Counted from the first letter of the stretch, positions 36,318 to 45,089 are shown. The stretch is DNA of 64,000 nucleotides from Rhizosphaericola sp047606825 (GCA_047606825.1 JASGDY010000131.1:1-64000); one strand, 5' to 3'. The notes: generated by a model not told the origin, from the letters alone. A program made the numbers and translations.

Positions 36318-37028
36318 GTATCTACGCTTTAGCCAACTGGGGCAAAGCAACGGCTCGATTGAGAGGCAGGAACGGTACAATGGCCAATGGATAAAATACA
36401 ACAATGTAGAGCTTGTGGATATCTTTACCGACAGGAGAAAAACGCAAGTACTTTTGACCGTCCTGACTTTATCAAATTACAGGCGTTTATTGCCAAACTG
36501 CAAAATCTGGTTAAACGGAGCAGTTAAATATTGTTGAAATTGAGCAACCTGAGGCTTTGATGTTGGGATTCACACAGTCTGTTGCTGTAAAGGAAGAAGC
36601 CACAAAATCAATCCATCCAGCACCAAAACTGTTTTATCGTGCTAAGCAATGAAACTATTTTTCGTAGAGGGAAGAGTAATCGCATCAGATTTTCCACAAA
36701 ACAACATAACAAGCCATTATAGTCAATCCCAGTGCCCAGAATAATTATTACATATTATTATGTCCTCCGTCAATTGGAAAAGAACACCTATACGCTTTCT
36801 GACATACGGTATGTGTTTACGGCTTCAAGTACGATACAGAAACGGGATTTCGTAAACAGGGTGTTCGATAACAACTTGTACTACCAGGAAGGTATTTATC
36901 GAACACCTACGATGCTGAGGGTGCTGTCCCATAACGCATTGAAAATGAAGGAAAAAGGGTTTTTGATATACGAAAAAAAGAGGGACTTCTTGATGAAGTC
37001 CCTCTCAGCGGAGAGTCAGGGGTTCTGA
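36318..37028 (+). pseudogene. Broken large serine recombinase (resolvase/invertase family)
   Basis: Pieces of a serine recombinase are scattered in different frames. They are VSTL then LGQSNGSIERQERYNGQW and NNVELVDIFTD (about 36318-36443), then after a frameshift KNASTFDRPDFIKLQAFIAK (to about 36500). Much later comes the C-terminal zinc-ribbon-side segment YYYVLRQLEK, KRDFVNRVFDNNLYYQEGIY, RTPTMLRVLSHNALKMKEKG (36740-37000). The catalytic core is largely missing. Between the pieces, 36518-36652 encodes an unrelated-looking frame (QPEALMLGFTQSVAVKEE) that I cannot place. Such recombinases integrate conjugative and other elements in Bacteroidota; this one is dead. Confidence 0.7.
36973..37005 (-). 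terminator. Rho-independent terminator for the 37-38.5 kb genes
   Basis: On the minus strand a perfect 11-bp stem (AGAGGGACTTC, loop ATCAA) is followed by seven T residues. It lies 120 bp past the stop of the gene at 37127 and would end leftward transcription. Confidence 0.85.
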
Positions 37029-37126
37029 AACCTTACCCTTGCATCCTATTATCTACATTGAATTTCAAATACTTACACATTTAGCCAAACATGATATTTA
37101 AGGTTTATTCTTGAACTTTATTGAAG

Positions 37127-37429
37127 CTACATACCCTGTTTCAAAAGCGTTTCCAGCTTTAGGAGTATCTCTTTCTGTACAGCCTCCACCCTGTCGAGCT
37201 GATCCTTTACCGACGGCAGGGACTTCTGCGAAACCACCGTGTCGTCCCGGAGCATCTTTAGTTTCGTGTACAGGCCTTTGCTTGTCCCCCGGGAGAGCAT
37301 GGAGTTGAGCGACGCCACGTCGATGCCAACGCGTTCCGCCGTCTCATCGCGCGTCAGCCCCAGCCAGTTGAGCTCCCCTATCAGTGCCTTTGTCTGCTCC
37401 TTGAGCGTGGGTGCGGTTTTTCTTGCCAT
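37127..37429 (-). CDS. Small putative DNA-binding protein, 100 aa
   Basis: This small basic-to-acidic protein has a helix-turn-helix-like stretch at residues 14-50 (LIGELNWLGLTRDETAERVG, then IDVASLNSMLSRGTSKGL). A predicted coiled-coil or helix follows at the C-terminus (VKDQLDRVEAVQKEILLKLE). I do not recognise a named family. It ends upstream of a strong terminator and starts 4 bp after the lipoprotein gene, so the two are likely co-transcribed. The region looks GC-richer than its surroundings and sits in a mobile-element remnant. Confidence 0.6.
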   Translation of the reverse strand: MARKTAPTLKEQTKALIGELNWLGLTRDETAERVGIDVASLNSMLSRGTSKGLYTKLKMLRDDTVVSQKSLPSVKDQLDRVEAVQKEILLKLETLLKQGM

Positions 37430-37432
37430 TGT

Positions 37433-37771
37433 TCAGTCCAGTGTTATTTTGTAGTGGATGCCCTTGTCCGTGACTATTTCCGCTTCCCCGTCCTCCGGTT
37501 CCGGCGGGTCGAAGTGCGTAGCGTCGATGAACCCTCCGCGCGGGAAGTAGACGCACGTCACCTTTCCGTCCTCCACCAGCACCTCCATGCCGTGGTAGGT
37601 CGAGCGGTTGCCCGAGCGCGGGTTGTAGTATTCCACCGTCGCCTTGCGCCTGTCCTTCGTGTCGCTTTTGACGTGCGTGTGAATCGCTGCGTGGTCGGCC
37701 GGGTTCCCGCCGTCGCTGCAACCCCAAAGGAGCACCGCGCACAGTACGGATAAAAATAATTTCAAATTCAT
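37433..37771 (-). CDS. Small putative lipoprotein, 112 aa
   Basis: The protein begins with a lipoprotein signal (LFLSVLCAVLLWGCSDGG, Cys at 18), followed by a short polar domain with EYYNPRSGNRSTYHGMEVLV and a conserved-looking acidic C-terminal part (EDGEAEIVTDKGIHYKI). No family is recognised. It lies 7 bp after the membrane-protein gene at 37779 and 4 bp before the small DNA-binding protein, in what looks like a three-gene operon. Cargo of the decayed element is a reasonable guess. Confidence 0.6.
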   Translation of the reverse strand: MNLKLFLSVLCAVLLWGCSDGGNPADHAAIHTHVKSDTKDRRKATVEYYNPRSGNRSTYHGMEVLVEDGKVTCVYFPRGGFIDATHFDPPEPEDGEAEIVTDKGIHYKITLD

Positions 37772-37778
37772 TTAACCC

Positions 37779-38513
37779 TCAAACTCTAAATTTATCCATG
37801 ATTGACTTATTAATAACAGCCTCAATTCTTTCACTTTTCCTATTATTTTCAAAAAAATCTTTCAAACACAAACAGACATAATCATTCGATTCCTCCTCAT
37901 CATAGCCATCAACAGAAAACTCGTCTTTGTCATTCAGGCACTTCAGCACAAAACTCAAGGTCATAGGATAACAGATAGCCGCTGCAGAGACATAATAACC
38001 TTTTCTTACGCCTGAACACCCTACCCGTTCCAGTTTATTAAACAATCCTACAAACCTATTTTCTGTAATTCCCTTTGTTTGGAAAAATTCATTAAATACC
38101 CTATCCTTATTTAAACTATTATAGATAATAGATATCCGCTCCCTCGACTTCCCAACACTCCTAAAAGGATTTTTTGTATTTAAGTTCCCCATAAAATCAT
38201 CAACTGACTTGTTTATGTCGTTTAAAACATCCATCGAAGCAGTTTTAACAAACAAGTCGAAATCACTATCCATTACACTACCGTTTACTAAATCAGGTTC
38301 TCCAAATAATTTCCCAATTAAAAACGTCAAAGCAAATCCGATTATCAACGGATAAAAGGACATTGTACGATATGCTATAAAGGCAGACAATAAATAACAC
38401 AATCCTACTAAATTTACTCCCCAATACTTAAACCTTAATCTTCTCGAAGAAACAAAAATCCCATAACCGCAAATACAAAAAACACCAATCAGTATGAATA
38501 AGACAACTTTCAT
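37779..38513 (-). CDS. Unrecognised membrane-anchored protein, 244 aa
   Basis: Two to three hydrophobic segments occupy the first 95 residues (VLFILIGVFCICGYGIFV, VGLCYLLSAFIAYRTM, YPLIIGFALTFLIGKLF). The remaining 150 residues are a hydrophilic, mostly helical domain (ITENRFVGLFNKLERVGCSG, DFFENNRKSERIEAVINKSI), presumably cytoplasmic. I recognise no family. Low-GC composition differs from the two genes downstream. Its ATG is 20 bp from the end of a repressor-like remnant. Confidence 0.6.
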   Translation of the reverse strand: MKVVLFILIGVFCICGYGIFVSSRRLRFKYWGVNLVGLCYLLSAFIAYRTMSFYPLIIGFALTFLIGKLFGEPDLVNGSVMDSDFDLFVKTASMDVLNDINKSVDDFMGNLNTKNPFRSVGKSRERISIIYNSLNKDRVFNEFFQTKGITENRFVGLFNKLERVGCSGVRKGYYVSAAAICYPMTLSFVLKCLNDKDEFSVDGYDEEESNDYVCLCLKDFFENNRKSERIEAVINKSIMDKFRV

Positions 38514-38533
38514 TGTTTTTTAAGGTTTATATT

Positions 38534-38755
38534 TTACACAAAATCAATCACCGCCCTTATCTCGTATATTGCTGCAAGTTGCCGCCACTTCCGCGTAAAG
38601 TCAGGATGCAATCGATATTCGCCGTCCATCGACTTGTTGTCCGAAACCAGCCTAAGTCCGTCCTTTTCCTCGTACAGATGCTTGACGACAACCTCCAACC
38701 TGCAGGAATCGTCAATATGGCATATACGGCCGGCCGAACAAAAGATATTAACAAT
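38534..38755 (-). pseudogene. C-terminal remnant resembling an S24-type phage repressor
   Basis: A 74-codon open stretch without a start codon, bounded upstream by TAA at 38756-38758, reads GRICHIDDSCRLEVVVKHLY, EEKDGLRLVSDNKSM and IYEIRAVIDFV before the stop. This resembles the end of LexA/S24-like repressors, where a VKRLY...GLxLVSDN pattern precedes a final strand IxxVRAVI. The DNA-binding and catalytic parts are gone. It supports a phage or integrative-element origin for 36.3-40.4 kb. Confidence 0.4.
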
Positions 38756-38859
38756 TTATTTTATTTTTTTTGCTAATGTTTTTAGTAATTACTAAGTTTG
38801 CTCCTATAAATCCAAGTCTATGAAAAAGAAAAAGAAGACTAAGACGAAAGCCATTATGA

Positions 38860-40393
38860 CTATCCAGTACGCAATACTGCCAATGCTTTATGCAAATCGA
38901 CTTCAACAGATTTTGCAACTTTTGAAAGAGTAGCCGTTGCGCTCTTGTTTGTGTCTAACTTTTCCTGTATTTCAGAGAGCATTGCCAATACAAAATCCAA
39001 TTTTAGCCCTGTTTTTATAGATTGTATTTGAGATTCTGTTTCAATATTCGATTGCTCTTTCCCCACGTCAATTTTAGACAACACACCTCTTTCGGAGAAA
39101 AAGTTAACCAACTTATTGTAATCATGAACTTTTGGGTTGCCCGTGTATCCGGAAGCTCTCCGCCACCTGCTCCTCTATCTCCTTCAAGGAGTAGGGTTGC
39201 TTCGACAGTTCTTCTTCCCGTCTCAGTCTTTCCGCCCCCTTCCGGGTGATAAGTTCCTCTAAGGACAAGTCGTCCGTCGACGACTGCGTCTGCGGTTTCG
39301 GACAGTCCTTTTTCGTCGATGCTTCCATCTTTGTTGATTATGTTTTCAGCGAAATTACTGTTATTCTGGGTTTTGTCTTTTTTATTTTTACCGTCCTTCC
39401 GGGTAAAAGGCGTATCGTCGTCCATGCCGTATCCGCCTTTGTTTTCGTCCCACCAGTCGTATTTTCTTTCGGACGTTCCGCCTGTAGGTGTGTCGTTGTC
39501 GCTTTCGGGACGGTCTTCTGGTTCGCCGTGCGTCTGCCGGTACCAGTCTTCGTAGGACTGTCCGCCGAGTTTTTGGGACAGGAGTTCGTCCGCCATCGAT
39601 TCCTTGCCTTGATGGGACAGGAGTACGTCTTCTACCGCATCCCTAAAGTCCGACGTGGTAAACCTGTCCCTGTTTTCGGAAGTGTCCCACAAGCGGTGCG
39701 CCAGTTCCTCGATTCCCTTTCCACCCTTGCCCATCATCCATATACGGTTTTGCGTTTCCTCCTGCGGGGCTTTCCCCCTGCGCCCCAACAGGTCGGTCAA
39801 CGCCTCCATGTTTATTTTGCCGTTTCCGAGGAAATAATGCAGTACCTGCCCACGCGGGCTGTCGTCTTCCACCTCTCCCGCATCCTTTATCTTCTGTTGC
39901 CTTTCCGATTCCGATACGGATTTGGCAGACATTCCTTTATCCACGCCGGTAACGCCCGACTTCCACATACGCTCGTCCACATGGGACACGTTGCCGTTTC
40001 CGTCCCTTAGTGCGACGTACTCCTTTCCGTTGTTTTTATTCTTGACACGACCAGTTACGGTCATCTCCTTGCCGTTGAAACTGACAACGTCACCTCCTTT
40101 TGTTTTGGAGAAGTCGGGGGCTTTGGATACCTTTATGTCGGAAGCACCGTTTGATGGTAAAGTCACCCCATCAGCCGATTGGTTTAAGGGAGGAGTTGTC
40201 AAAGTCCCTTTTGACGGTGTTTTTTCTTTCCTGTTCCTCGTTTTGTCAAATGCCGTTACTATCCAGTTTTTAGAGCCGACAATATTTCCATGTTCGTCCC
40301 TTACGTTTTTTTGGACCTAAAGCCCACGTACCATCCTTTCGTCGTGTCGCCGTCATAGTCGTGCAGCGACACCCTTGGAACGCCGATTTTCAT
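38860..40393 (-). pseudogene. Long element-borne gene with three apparent frameshifts
   Basis: Three successive open frames read as one protein of about 510 residues. They are MKIGVPRVSLHDYDGDTTKG from ATG 40393; then, after an A7 run (40306-40312), NVRDEHGNIVGSKNWIVTAF onward to DEKGLSETAD; then a shift near 39262-39328 into LSLEELITRKGAERLRREEE; and a last shift at a CCCAAAAG sequence near 39134 into VHDYNKLVNFFSERG, ending at 38860. Between the shifts the frames stay open and protein-like. The middle part (RGQVLHYFLGNGKINMEALT, IEELAHRLWD) recalls an N-terminal domain of large polyvalent proteins of phages and conjugative elements, but that is uncertain. It may be a young pseudogene or contain assembly errors. 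Confidence 0.5.
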
Positions 40394-40475
40394 TTTTACA
40401 AGTTTTTGAGTTTTCTTGAACTTTTTAAACTTGACCCTGCGAGGTAATTGAATATCAACGTGTAGCAATAATAGG

Positions 40476-40562
40476 CGGAGAGAGGGGGATTCGAACCCTC
40501 GGTACAGTTGCCCGTACAACGGTTTTCGAGACCGTCCCATTCGACCGCTCTGGCATCTCTCC
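40476..40562 (-). tRNA. tRNA-Ser(CGA)
   Basis: An 87-nt cloverleaf with a long variable arm is visible on the minus strand. Acceptor GGAGAGA pairs with TCTCTCC, and the anticodon stem ACGGT/ACCGT encloses loop CTCGAAA with anticodon CGA at 40526-40528. The T arm is GAGGGTTCGAATCCCCC-like. CCA is not encoded. An exact -7 box, TACTTTTG (40577-40570), lies 7 bp upstream. The remnant element lies directly downstream of the 3' end, which suits tRNA-gene integration, although no second att copy was found. Confidence 0.95.
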
Positions 40563-40602
40563 CGGGCTGCAAAAGTAAGGCATTCCCAACAACAAAAACA
40601 CA

Positions 40603-42240
40603 CTATTTTAATGGTAACAACTGTGCCAATATTTCTTTGGCTCGAGCGTTGGCAGGGTCGATTGTCAATATGTTTTTGTATTGCTGCGCTGCACGCTGGT
40701 AATCCTTTTCGGTATTGGCATAGTACTGCCCAAGAATATCAAAGTAATAGACCAGTTTCGTTTTGTTCTTTACTTTATCGTTATGGAGAAATGTTATATA
40801 GTCCTTGACTGGCTGTGATGCCCTTTGCAACGTGGAGTCGGTACTGATAGCAATTTTAGATCTTCCAAAATAACCAAATTCCTTGTCGGGATGCTGCATA
40901 ATATAGGTACTGAAAGCACTATCTATAAATGCATATTCCCGGATGTCATCAAAAAGAGGAATCGCCCTCATAGCCTTGGCACACAGCTGAGGCAAAGCGG
41001 TTGTATTTTTATAGCCAAGCGAAGTAGGAAGTGCGAGATATTGTTTTCGGGTCCACTGATATGCGTTGATAGTATCATCCGCTTCTGTATATAATTTGAT
41101 TAAGGAATCCGAATAAGCAACCTTACCATAAACAGATGTATCGTGTTCAAAACCTTTTTTATAAAAGCTTTCCATGGAATCAAGGTTGCCACTATATGCC
41201 TTTGCTGCAATGGCATAGCTGGAATCCGTTACCCTGTCTTCTGGCGTAATGGAAAGATACTTTGAAATCGCTTTTTGTGCTTGCAGTTGGTCACCTTTGT
41301 TTAAATAAACATTGGAAAGGAGCAACCAGTTTTTGTTATAGTCTGCACAGATGCCATTGGTTAGTTGACTTGCTGAGTTAAGTGCAGTCGTCAGTTCGCC
41401 CTGGGCATATTGCAAATATGCAAGACTATATTGCATCTCACAGTCAGCGTCAACTAATGACATGTAACTTTTTAAATAATTCTCTGCCAGATGATAGTCC
41501 TTGTCCTCTACAGCCAGCCCAAACAAACCAAAATAGGTCGGTCCGTAGTTGGAATCTGCGGCTATTGCTTTTTGAAAATAAAGTTTACTTTGAGAACGAT
41601 CATTTTGTTGTTGGTATATTTTACCTATTGTATAGTAAGCGAGTGCATAATGTGCATCCCGCTTGATTGCATCCAGCAAAATATTGATTGCAGACTGCCT
41701 ATTGCCGGGCAACCTTAAATAATTAAGGGCAAGGTTATAATCTATATCTGGATTTTTATTGTCATTAACCGAGACTTTTTTTAATATGTCAATAGCATAA
41801 GCGGGGTCTCCCACTCCATTGTTTCCCGCAGCGTTAGCACGACCTACGGCAACCAATATTTCAGGGTTATTTTTAGAGGTGAGCATCGCCTGGTCAAATT
41901 TTTGCCTAGCTTGATCTATATTATTTTCCACCAACAAATCAATCTCTCCCATTCCGACTATCAAAAAAGGGTCGTTGAAATTCCTCGTTAGCCCATTTTG
42001 ATAAATCGACTCGGCTTGCGTTACAGCATTTGGAAGTTGTGTGTTTAGCAAATAAGTTTGCCCTAACCAATAGATGGCTTTGGTGTCATTAGGATTGGCT
42101 TGGACGATTGCCCCTAATATCTTCTGTGCTAATTGATATCGGTGATAATAAAGCGCACGGATAGCATCCTCTGTTTTCTGTGCAAAAACAGCGTTGGCAA
42201 AAACATTAAGTATCAATATAATTAAAACAATCTTTTTCAT
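40603..42240 (-). CDS. TPR-repeat protein, secreted or periplasmic
   Basis: The 545-residue protein has a signal peptide (IVLIILILNVFANAVFAQ) followed by tandem tetratricopeptide repeats across most of its length, for example ALAYYTIGKIYQQQNDRSQS and a last one at AAQQYKNILTIDPANARAKE. It likely scaffolds a periplasmic or outer-membrane process. It follows a PstS-like protein and a small membrane protein on the same strand. In Bacteroidota that trio often accompanies TonB/ExbBD energisation genes, which are not in this window. It ends 40 bp from the tRNA-Ser promoter. Confidence 0.75.
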   Translation of the reverse strand: MKKIVLIILILNVFANAVFAQKTEDAIRALYYHRYQLAQKILGAIVQANPNDTKAIYWLGQTYLLNTQLPNAVTQAESIYQNGLTRNFNDPFLIVGMGEIDLLVENNIDQARQKFDQAMLTSKNNPEILVAVGRANAAGNNGVGDPAYAIDILKKVSVNDNKNPDIDYNLALNYLRLPGNRQSAINILLDAIKRDAHYALAYYTIGKIYQQQNDRSQSKLYFQKAIAADSNYGPTYFGLFGLAVEDKDYHLAENYLKSYMSLVDADCEMQYSLAYLQYAQGELTTALNSASQLTNGICADYNKNWLLLSNVYLNKGDQLQAQKAISKYLSITPEDRVTDSSYAIAAKAYSGNLDSMESFYKKGFEHDTSVYGKVAYSDSLIKLYTEADDTINAYQWTRKQYLALPTSLGYKNTTALPQLCAKAMRAIPLFDDIREYAFIDSAFSTYIMQHPDKEFGYFGRSKIAISTDSTLQRASQPVKDYITFLHNDKVKNKTKLVYYFDILGQYYANTEKDYQRAAQQYKNILTIDPANARAKEILAQLLPLK

Positions 42241-42278
42241 ATTAAATCAGCTAACAGCCAAAAGCTAATAGCTAACGG

Positions 42279-43232
42279 CTATTTCAAATTAACCTGCCTA
42301 ATATTAAACGACATCACTGCCGGCATCAACGCGGCTCGCCTAAAAATCAGCTGCCCTCTCTCCGACTGGATAAAATTGTAAAATCCCGTCGCCAACGAAG
42401 CATCACGGTCTTTGACAATAGGAACAACCGGACGGAACATCGGATACCGCATATTGGATATGTTTTCCTGCGAGGGCCGTGCATACATGTTGGCTGGACA
42501 AGTTTTGCATTCGACCAAAGCGGTTTTTAATTTGCTGTCATAATAGGAATTGGCGGAATCCTGGATGCGTGCAAACCAGGAATAACCAATAAAACCAACT
42601 GTATTGGCATTGTTGGCGACCGCATCCAAAACCCCACTGGTATTAGCCGTCGCACTTACGTCCACGCCGAAATCTTTACCGCGCAACAGCGTATCAATCA
42701 AATAACGCACCGTACTCGTTGCTTTGCTGCCGTCCACTACAACTGATTTGCCCTTCGTTTCACCTGTCAACAGATTTTGTAGTTGTGCGTAAGTAAATAC
42801 ACTGTCCGCTGCTTGTTTGTTGACCAATACCGCTACTGCATCAAACGCAATTACCTCAAATCGAGGAACAGCACCCAATTGCGTTTTGTAACTATAGGCT
42901 TCCGCGGAATCCAAACCCCGTGCGACAATAATCAACCGCGTTTCATCCTTCTGGAAATCCTTGAAACATTCCACTTCCGGTTTATAGTCCGCGATGATAT
43001 GCGCATTGGGATATGTCGCTTCATACATCTGTATCTGCTGGTCAATCACGGGACGAAAAGTCTCATCCACGCTGATATAGAGCGTACCCTTGTCCGGTGT
43101 GGTTTGTGTTGTGTCAATATTGTTTGCCTTGCCTTCATTATGCCTATTGCATTTGCAGGAATCAAGGCAGCACAGCAAAACAGTACCCAGCATCAAGACT
43201 ATGGTTTGTGTATATGTTTTTTTATAGTGCAT
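42279..43232 (-). CDS. PstS-like periplasmic phosphate/substrate-binding lipoprotein
   Basis: This is a periplasmic-binding-protein-like lipoprotein of about 317 residues (signal TIVLMLGTVLLCCLDSC). It has the type-2 binding fold pattern of PstS-like domains: TLYISVDETFRPVIDQQI, FEVIAFDAVAVLVNK, then YAQLQNLLTGE and ANTVGFIGYSWF. No PstABC genes are nearby; it pairs with the TPR gene 38 bp downstream. Relatives in this setting are thought to act with TonB systems rather than phosphate import, but the ligand is unknown. The ATG at 43232 is preferred to 43259 because it starts the signal. Confidence 0.7.
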   Translation of the reverse strand: MHYKKTYTQTIVLMLGTVLLCCLDSCKCNRHNEGKANNIDTTQTTPDKGTLYISVDETFRPVIDQQIQMYEATYPNAHIIADYKPEVECFKDFQKDETRLIIVARGLDSAEAYSYKTQLGAVPRFEVIAFDAVAVLVNKQAADSVFTYAQLQNLLTGETKGKSVVVDGSKATSTVRYLIDTLLRGKDFGVDVSATANTSGVLDAVANNANTVGFIGYSWFARIQDSANSYYDSKLKTALVECKTCPANMYARPSQENISNMRYPMFRPVVPIVKDRDASLATGFYNFIQSERGQLIFRRAALMPAVMSFNIRQVNLK

Positions 43233-43382
43233 TACTATAATAATTTGATGATTTGACAATTGAACAACATTTCAAATTTCTTCCCGAGAAGTCCCCTAGC
43301 GAGACGGTCCGGAGAAGTAATCGTGAAGACACACAATCGTGCGTCTCTCGATTTTCAATTCTCCACTTTCAACTAAAAATGT

Positions 43383-43652
43383 TTAATAATCTTTTTTAAT
43401 TGCCCGATAAAGTCGGAAACCGCCGTATATCAAGCACAATCCGCCAAACATATAGCGCATCAGCGGATCTACGCTCAATACCAATTGGCGTGTTTGCGGT
43501 ACGTGGTCGCCTACCAACAGCAAAAATGCCATACCTAATATCAATGTTGACATCGTAAAGTCCCTTACCGTCCGAAAAAGGAGGTAACCACGACGGTCGG
43601 CCTGTCTTTGGCGTTCCAACTGTTTTCTGCTGTCACTAAGTTTGTTGTCCAT
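43383..43652 (-). CDS. Small two-helix inner-membrane protein, 89 aa
   Basis: A basic N-terminal 25 residues (RKQLERQRQADRRGYLLFR) precedes two hydrophobic helices (TMSTLILGMAFLLLVGD and YMFGGLCLIYGGFRLYRAI). The family is not named, but similar small proteins occur upstream of PstS-like and TPR genes in Bacteroidota. A 120-bp gap with degenerate repeats separates it from the PstS-like gene. Confidence 0.65.
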   Translation of the reverse strand: MDNKLSDSRKQLERQRQADRRGYLLFRTVRDFTMSTLILGMAFLLLVGDHVPQTRQLVLSVDPLMRYMFGGLCLIYGGFRLYRAIKKDY

Positions 43653-43748
43653 ATTTACGATTCAAAACAAAAACCAATACTATAATCTAAGATGCTTTTG
43701 TATTGATTTTTTCATACGGATAAATTGCTTTTTTTGTAAAACATTATA

Positions 43749-45041
43749 TTAAAAAATCTCATCCAGACTCAATGCCACGGCCATTATCGTCGTGTCCAGA
43801 TCGTCATAGGTCAAGGCATTGCTCAGGAACCAGGATTCATACTGCGATGCGGGGAGATACACACCTTTTTTCAACAACGCGTGGAAGAATCTGGCAAAAA
43901 TTTCTTGATTGGATTTTGCGGCGGTTGCGAAGTCCACGACAGGCGCATCATTGAAAAACAGACTCATCATGCTCTGTTTCTGGTTGACCTCCACAGGGAT
44001 GTTCCTTTCCCCGAATATTTGCAAAACACCTTTTTTCAGGTATTCCGCCTTGGCGTTGAGTTCTTCATAATATTCGGGATGCTCGTTCAGTTCTTTCAAT
44101 AATGTGTAACCTGCAACCATCGCCAAAGGATTGCCACTCAACGTCCCTGCCTGATATATGTTGCCCAAGGGTGCGATGTGCGACATGATTTCGTAACGAC
44201 CTGCGAAAGCGCCGACAGGAAGTCCTGCACCGATGACTTTTCCATAAGTCACGATATCCGCCTGTATGCCAAGCCGTTCCTGGGCGCCACCTTTTGCCTG
44301 TCGGAACCCGGTCATCACTTCGTCAAAAATCAAGACTGCTCCGTGTTCGTCGCACAGCCCCCGCAAACCTTCCAAAAACCCTGCTTTCGGCAAGACGCAG
44401 CCCATGTTGCCCGCAACAGGCTCAACGATGACTGCCGCGATTTCGTTGCGATGTTGATAGAACAGTTGCTCTACCGCATCCAAATCGTTATAAGGCGCAA
44501 TCAGCGTATCGCTGCTCGTCCCCGCCGTCACGCCCGGCACTTGCTGTATGTTGAGCGTGGCAACACCACTGCCGGCATTGACCAGAAACATGTCTGCATG
44601 ACCGTGGTAACAACCATCAAACTTGACAAATTTATTTCGTCCCGTATAACCGCGTGCCAGACGTATAGCACTCATGCAGGCTTCTGTGCCACTGTTGACC
44701 ATTCGGATAAGGTCCACATTGGACACCATCAACTTGATCAGTTCCGCGATTTCGGTTTCCAAGAGTGTCGGTGCGCCAAACGAAGTGGACAAGGACGCTT
44801 TTTGCTGCACAGCCTCGATGACCGGGTCGTAAGCATGGCCCAATATCATCGGTCCCCAAGAACCAACATAATCGATATACTTGTTGCCGTCGATATCATA
44901 GAGGTAGGCACCCTTGGCTTTTTCCAAAAAGACCGGTGTCCCTCCAACGTTCTTGAATGCCCTGACAGGCGAATTGACACCGCCGGGAATACTTTGCCGT
45001 GCTCTTTCGAAAGCCGATTTGCTGGATTCGTATGTGTACAT
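43749..45041 (-). CDS. hemL: Glutamate-1-semialdehyde 2,1-aminomutase
   Basis: This class-III PLP aminotransferase-fold enzyme of 430 residues, the normal family length, converts glutamate-1-semialdehyde to 5-aminolevulinate in tetrapyrrole synthesis. Signatures are RARQSIPGGVNSPVRAFKNV at the start, SGTEACMSAIRLARGYTGR, FDGCYHGHADMFL, LIFDEVMTGFRQA and the PLP-lysine motif VTYGKVIGAGLPVGAFAG near residue 265. It stands alone, transcribed from a clear promoter with a short leader. Confidence 0.97.
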   Translation of the reverse strand: MYTYESSKSAFERARQSIPGGVNSPVRAFKNVGGTPVFLEKAKGAYLYDIDGNKYIDYVGSWGPMILGHAYDPVIEAVQQKASLSTSFGAPTLLETEIAELIKLMVSNVDLIRMVNSGTEACMSAIRLARGYTGRNKFVKFDGCYHGHADMFLVNAGSGVATLNIQQVPGVTAGTSSDTLIAPYNDLDAVEQLFYQHRNEIAAVIVEPVAGNMGCVLPKAGFLEGLRGLCDEHGAVLIFDEVMTGFRQAKGGAQERLGIQADIVTYGKVIGAGLPVGAFAGRYEIMSHIAPLGNIYQAGTLSGNPLAMVAGYTLLKELNEHPEYYEELNAKAEYLKKGVLQIFGERNIPVEVNQKQSMMSLFFNDAPVVDFATAAKSNQEIFARFFHALLKKGVYLPASQYESWFLSNALTYDDLDTTIMAVALSLDEIF

Positions 45042-45059
45042 TTTTCAAAAATATGGAAG

Positions 45060-45089
45060 CGAAGTTACTATCCAACACCCTAAAACAAA
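45060..45089 (-). promoter_or_regulatory. hemL promoter
   Basis: On the minus strand TTTG (45089-45086) and TAACTTCG (45067-45060, 7 of 8 to TAnnTTTG) are 18 bp apart, and the -7 box ends 18 bp before the hemL ATG. Confidence 0.55.

Noticed and set aside
38820..38932. 37-codon frame (+) starting MKKKKKTKTK
   Set aside because: It is antisense to the end of the frameshifted gene, lysine-rich because of an A-rich stretch, with no supporting context.
40476..40505. tRNA-Ser 3' end as an attachment site for the 36-40 kb element
   Set aside because: No second copy of the tRNA 3' end was found near 36-37 kb. CGGAGAGTCAGGGGTTCTG at 37009 only loosely resembles it, and the recombinase is of the serine type, which does not require a tRNA site.
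40301..40603. Open frame of 100 codons crossing the tRNA-Ser gene
   Set aside because: Its first two thirds are translated tRNA and flanks. Only the last 30 codons are protein-like, and these are assigned to the frameshifted gene at 38860-40393.
43318..43350. Hairpin-like AGACACACAATCGTGCGTCT between the small membrane protein and PstS-like genes
   Set aside because: Imperfect stem without a T-run; not distinguishable from degenerate intergenic repeat.
44178..45083. Open frame of 301 codons (+) opposite hemL
   Set aside because: It is antisense to hemL, whose motifs are unambiguous; His/Arg/Cys-rich shadow translation.
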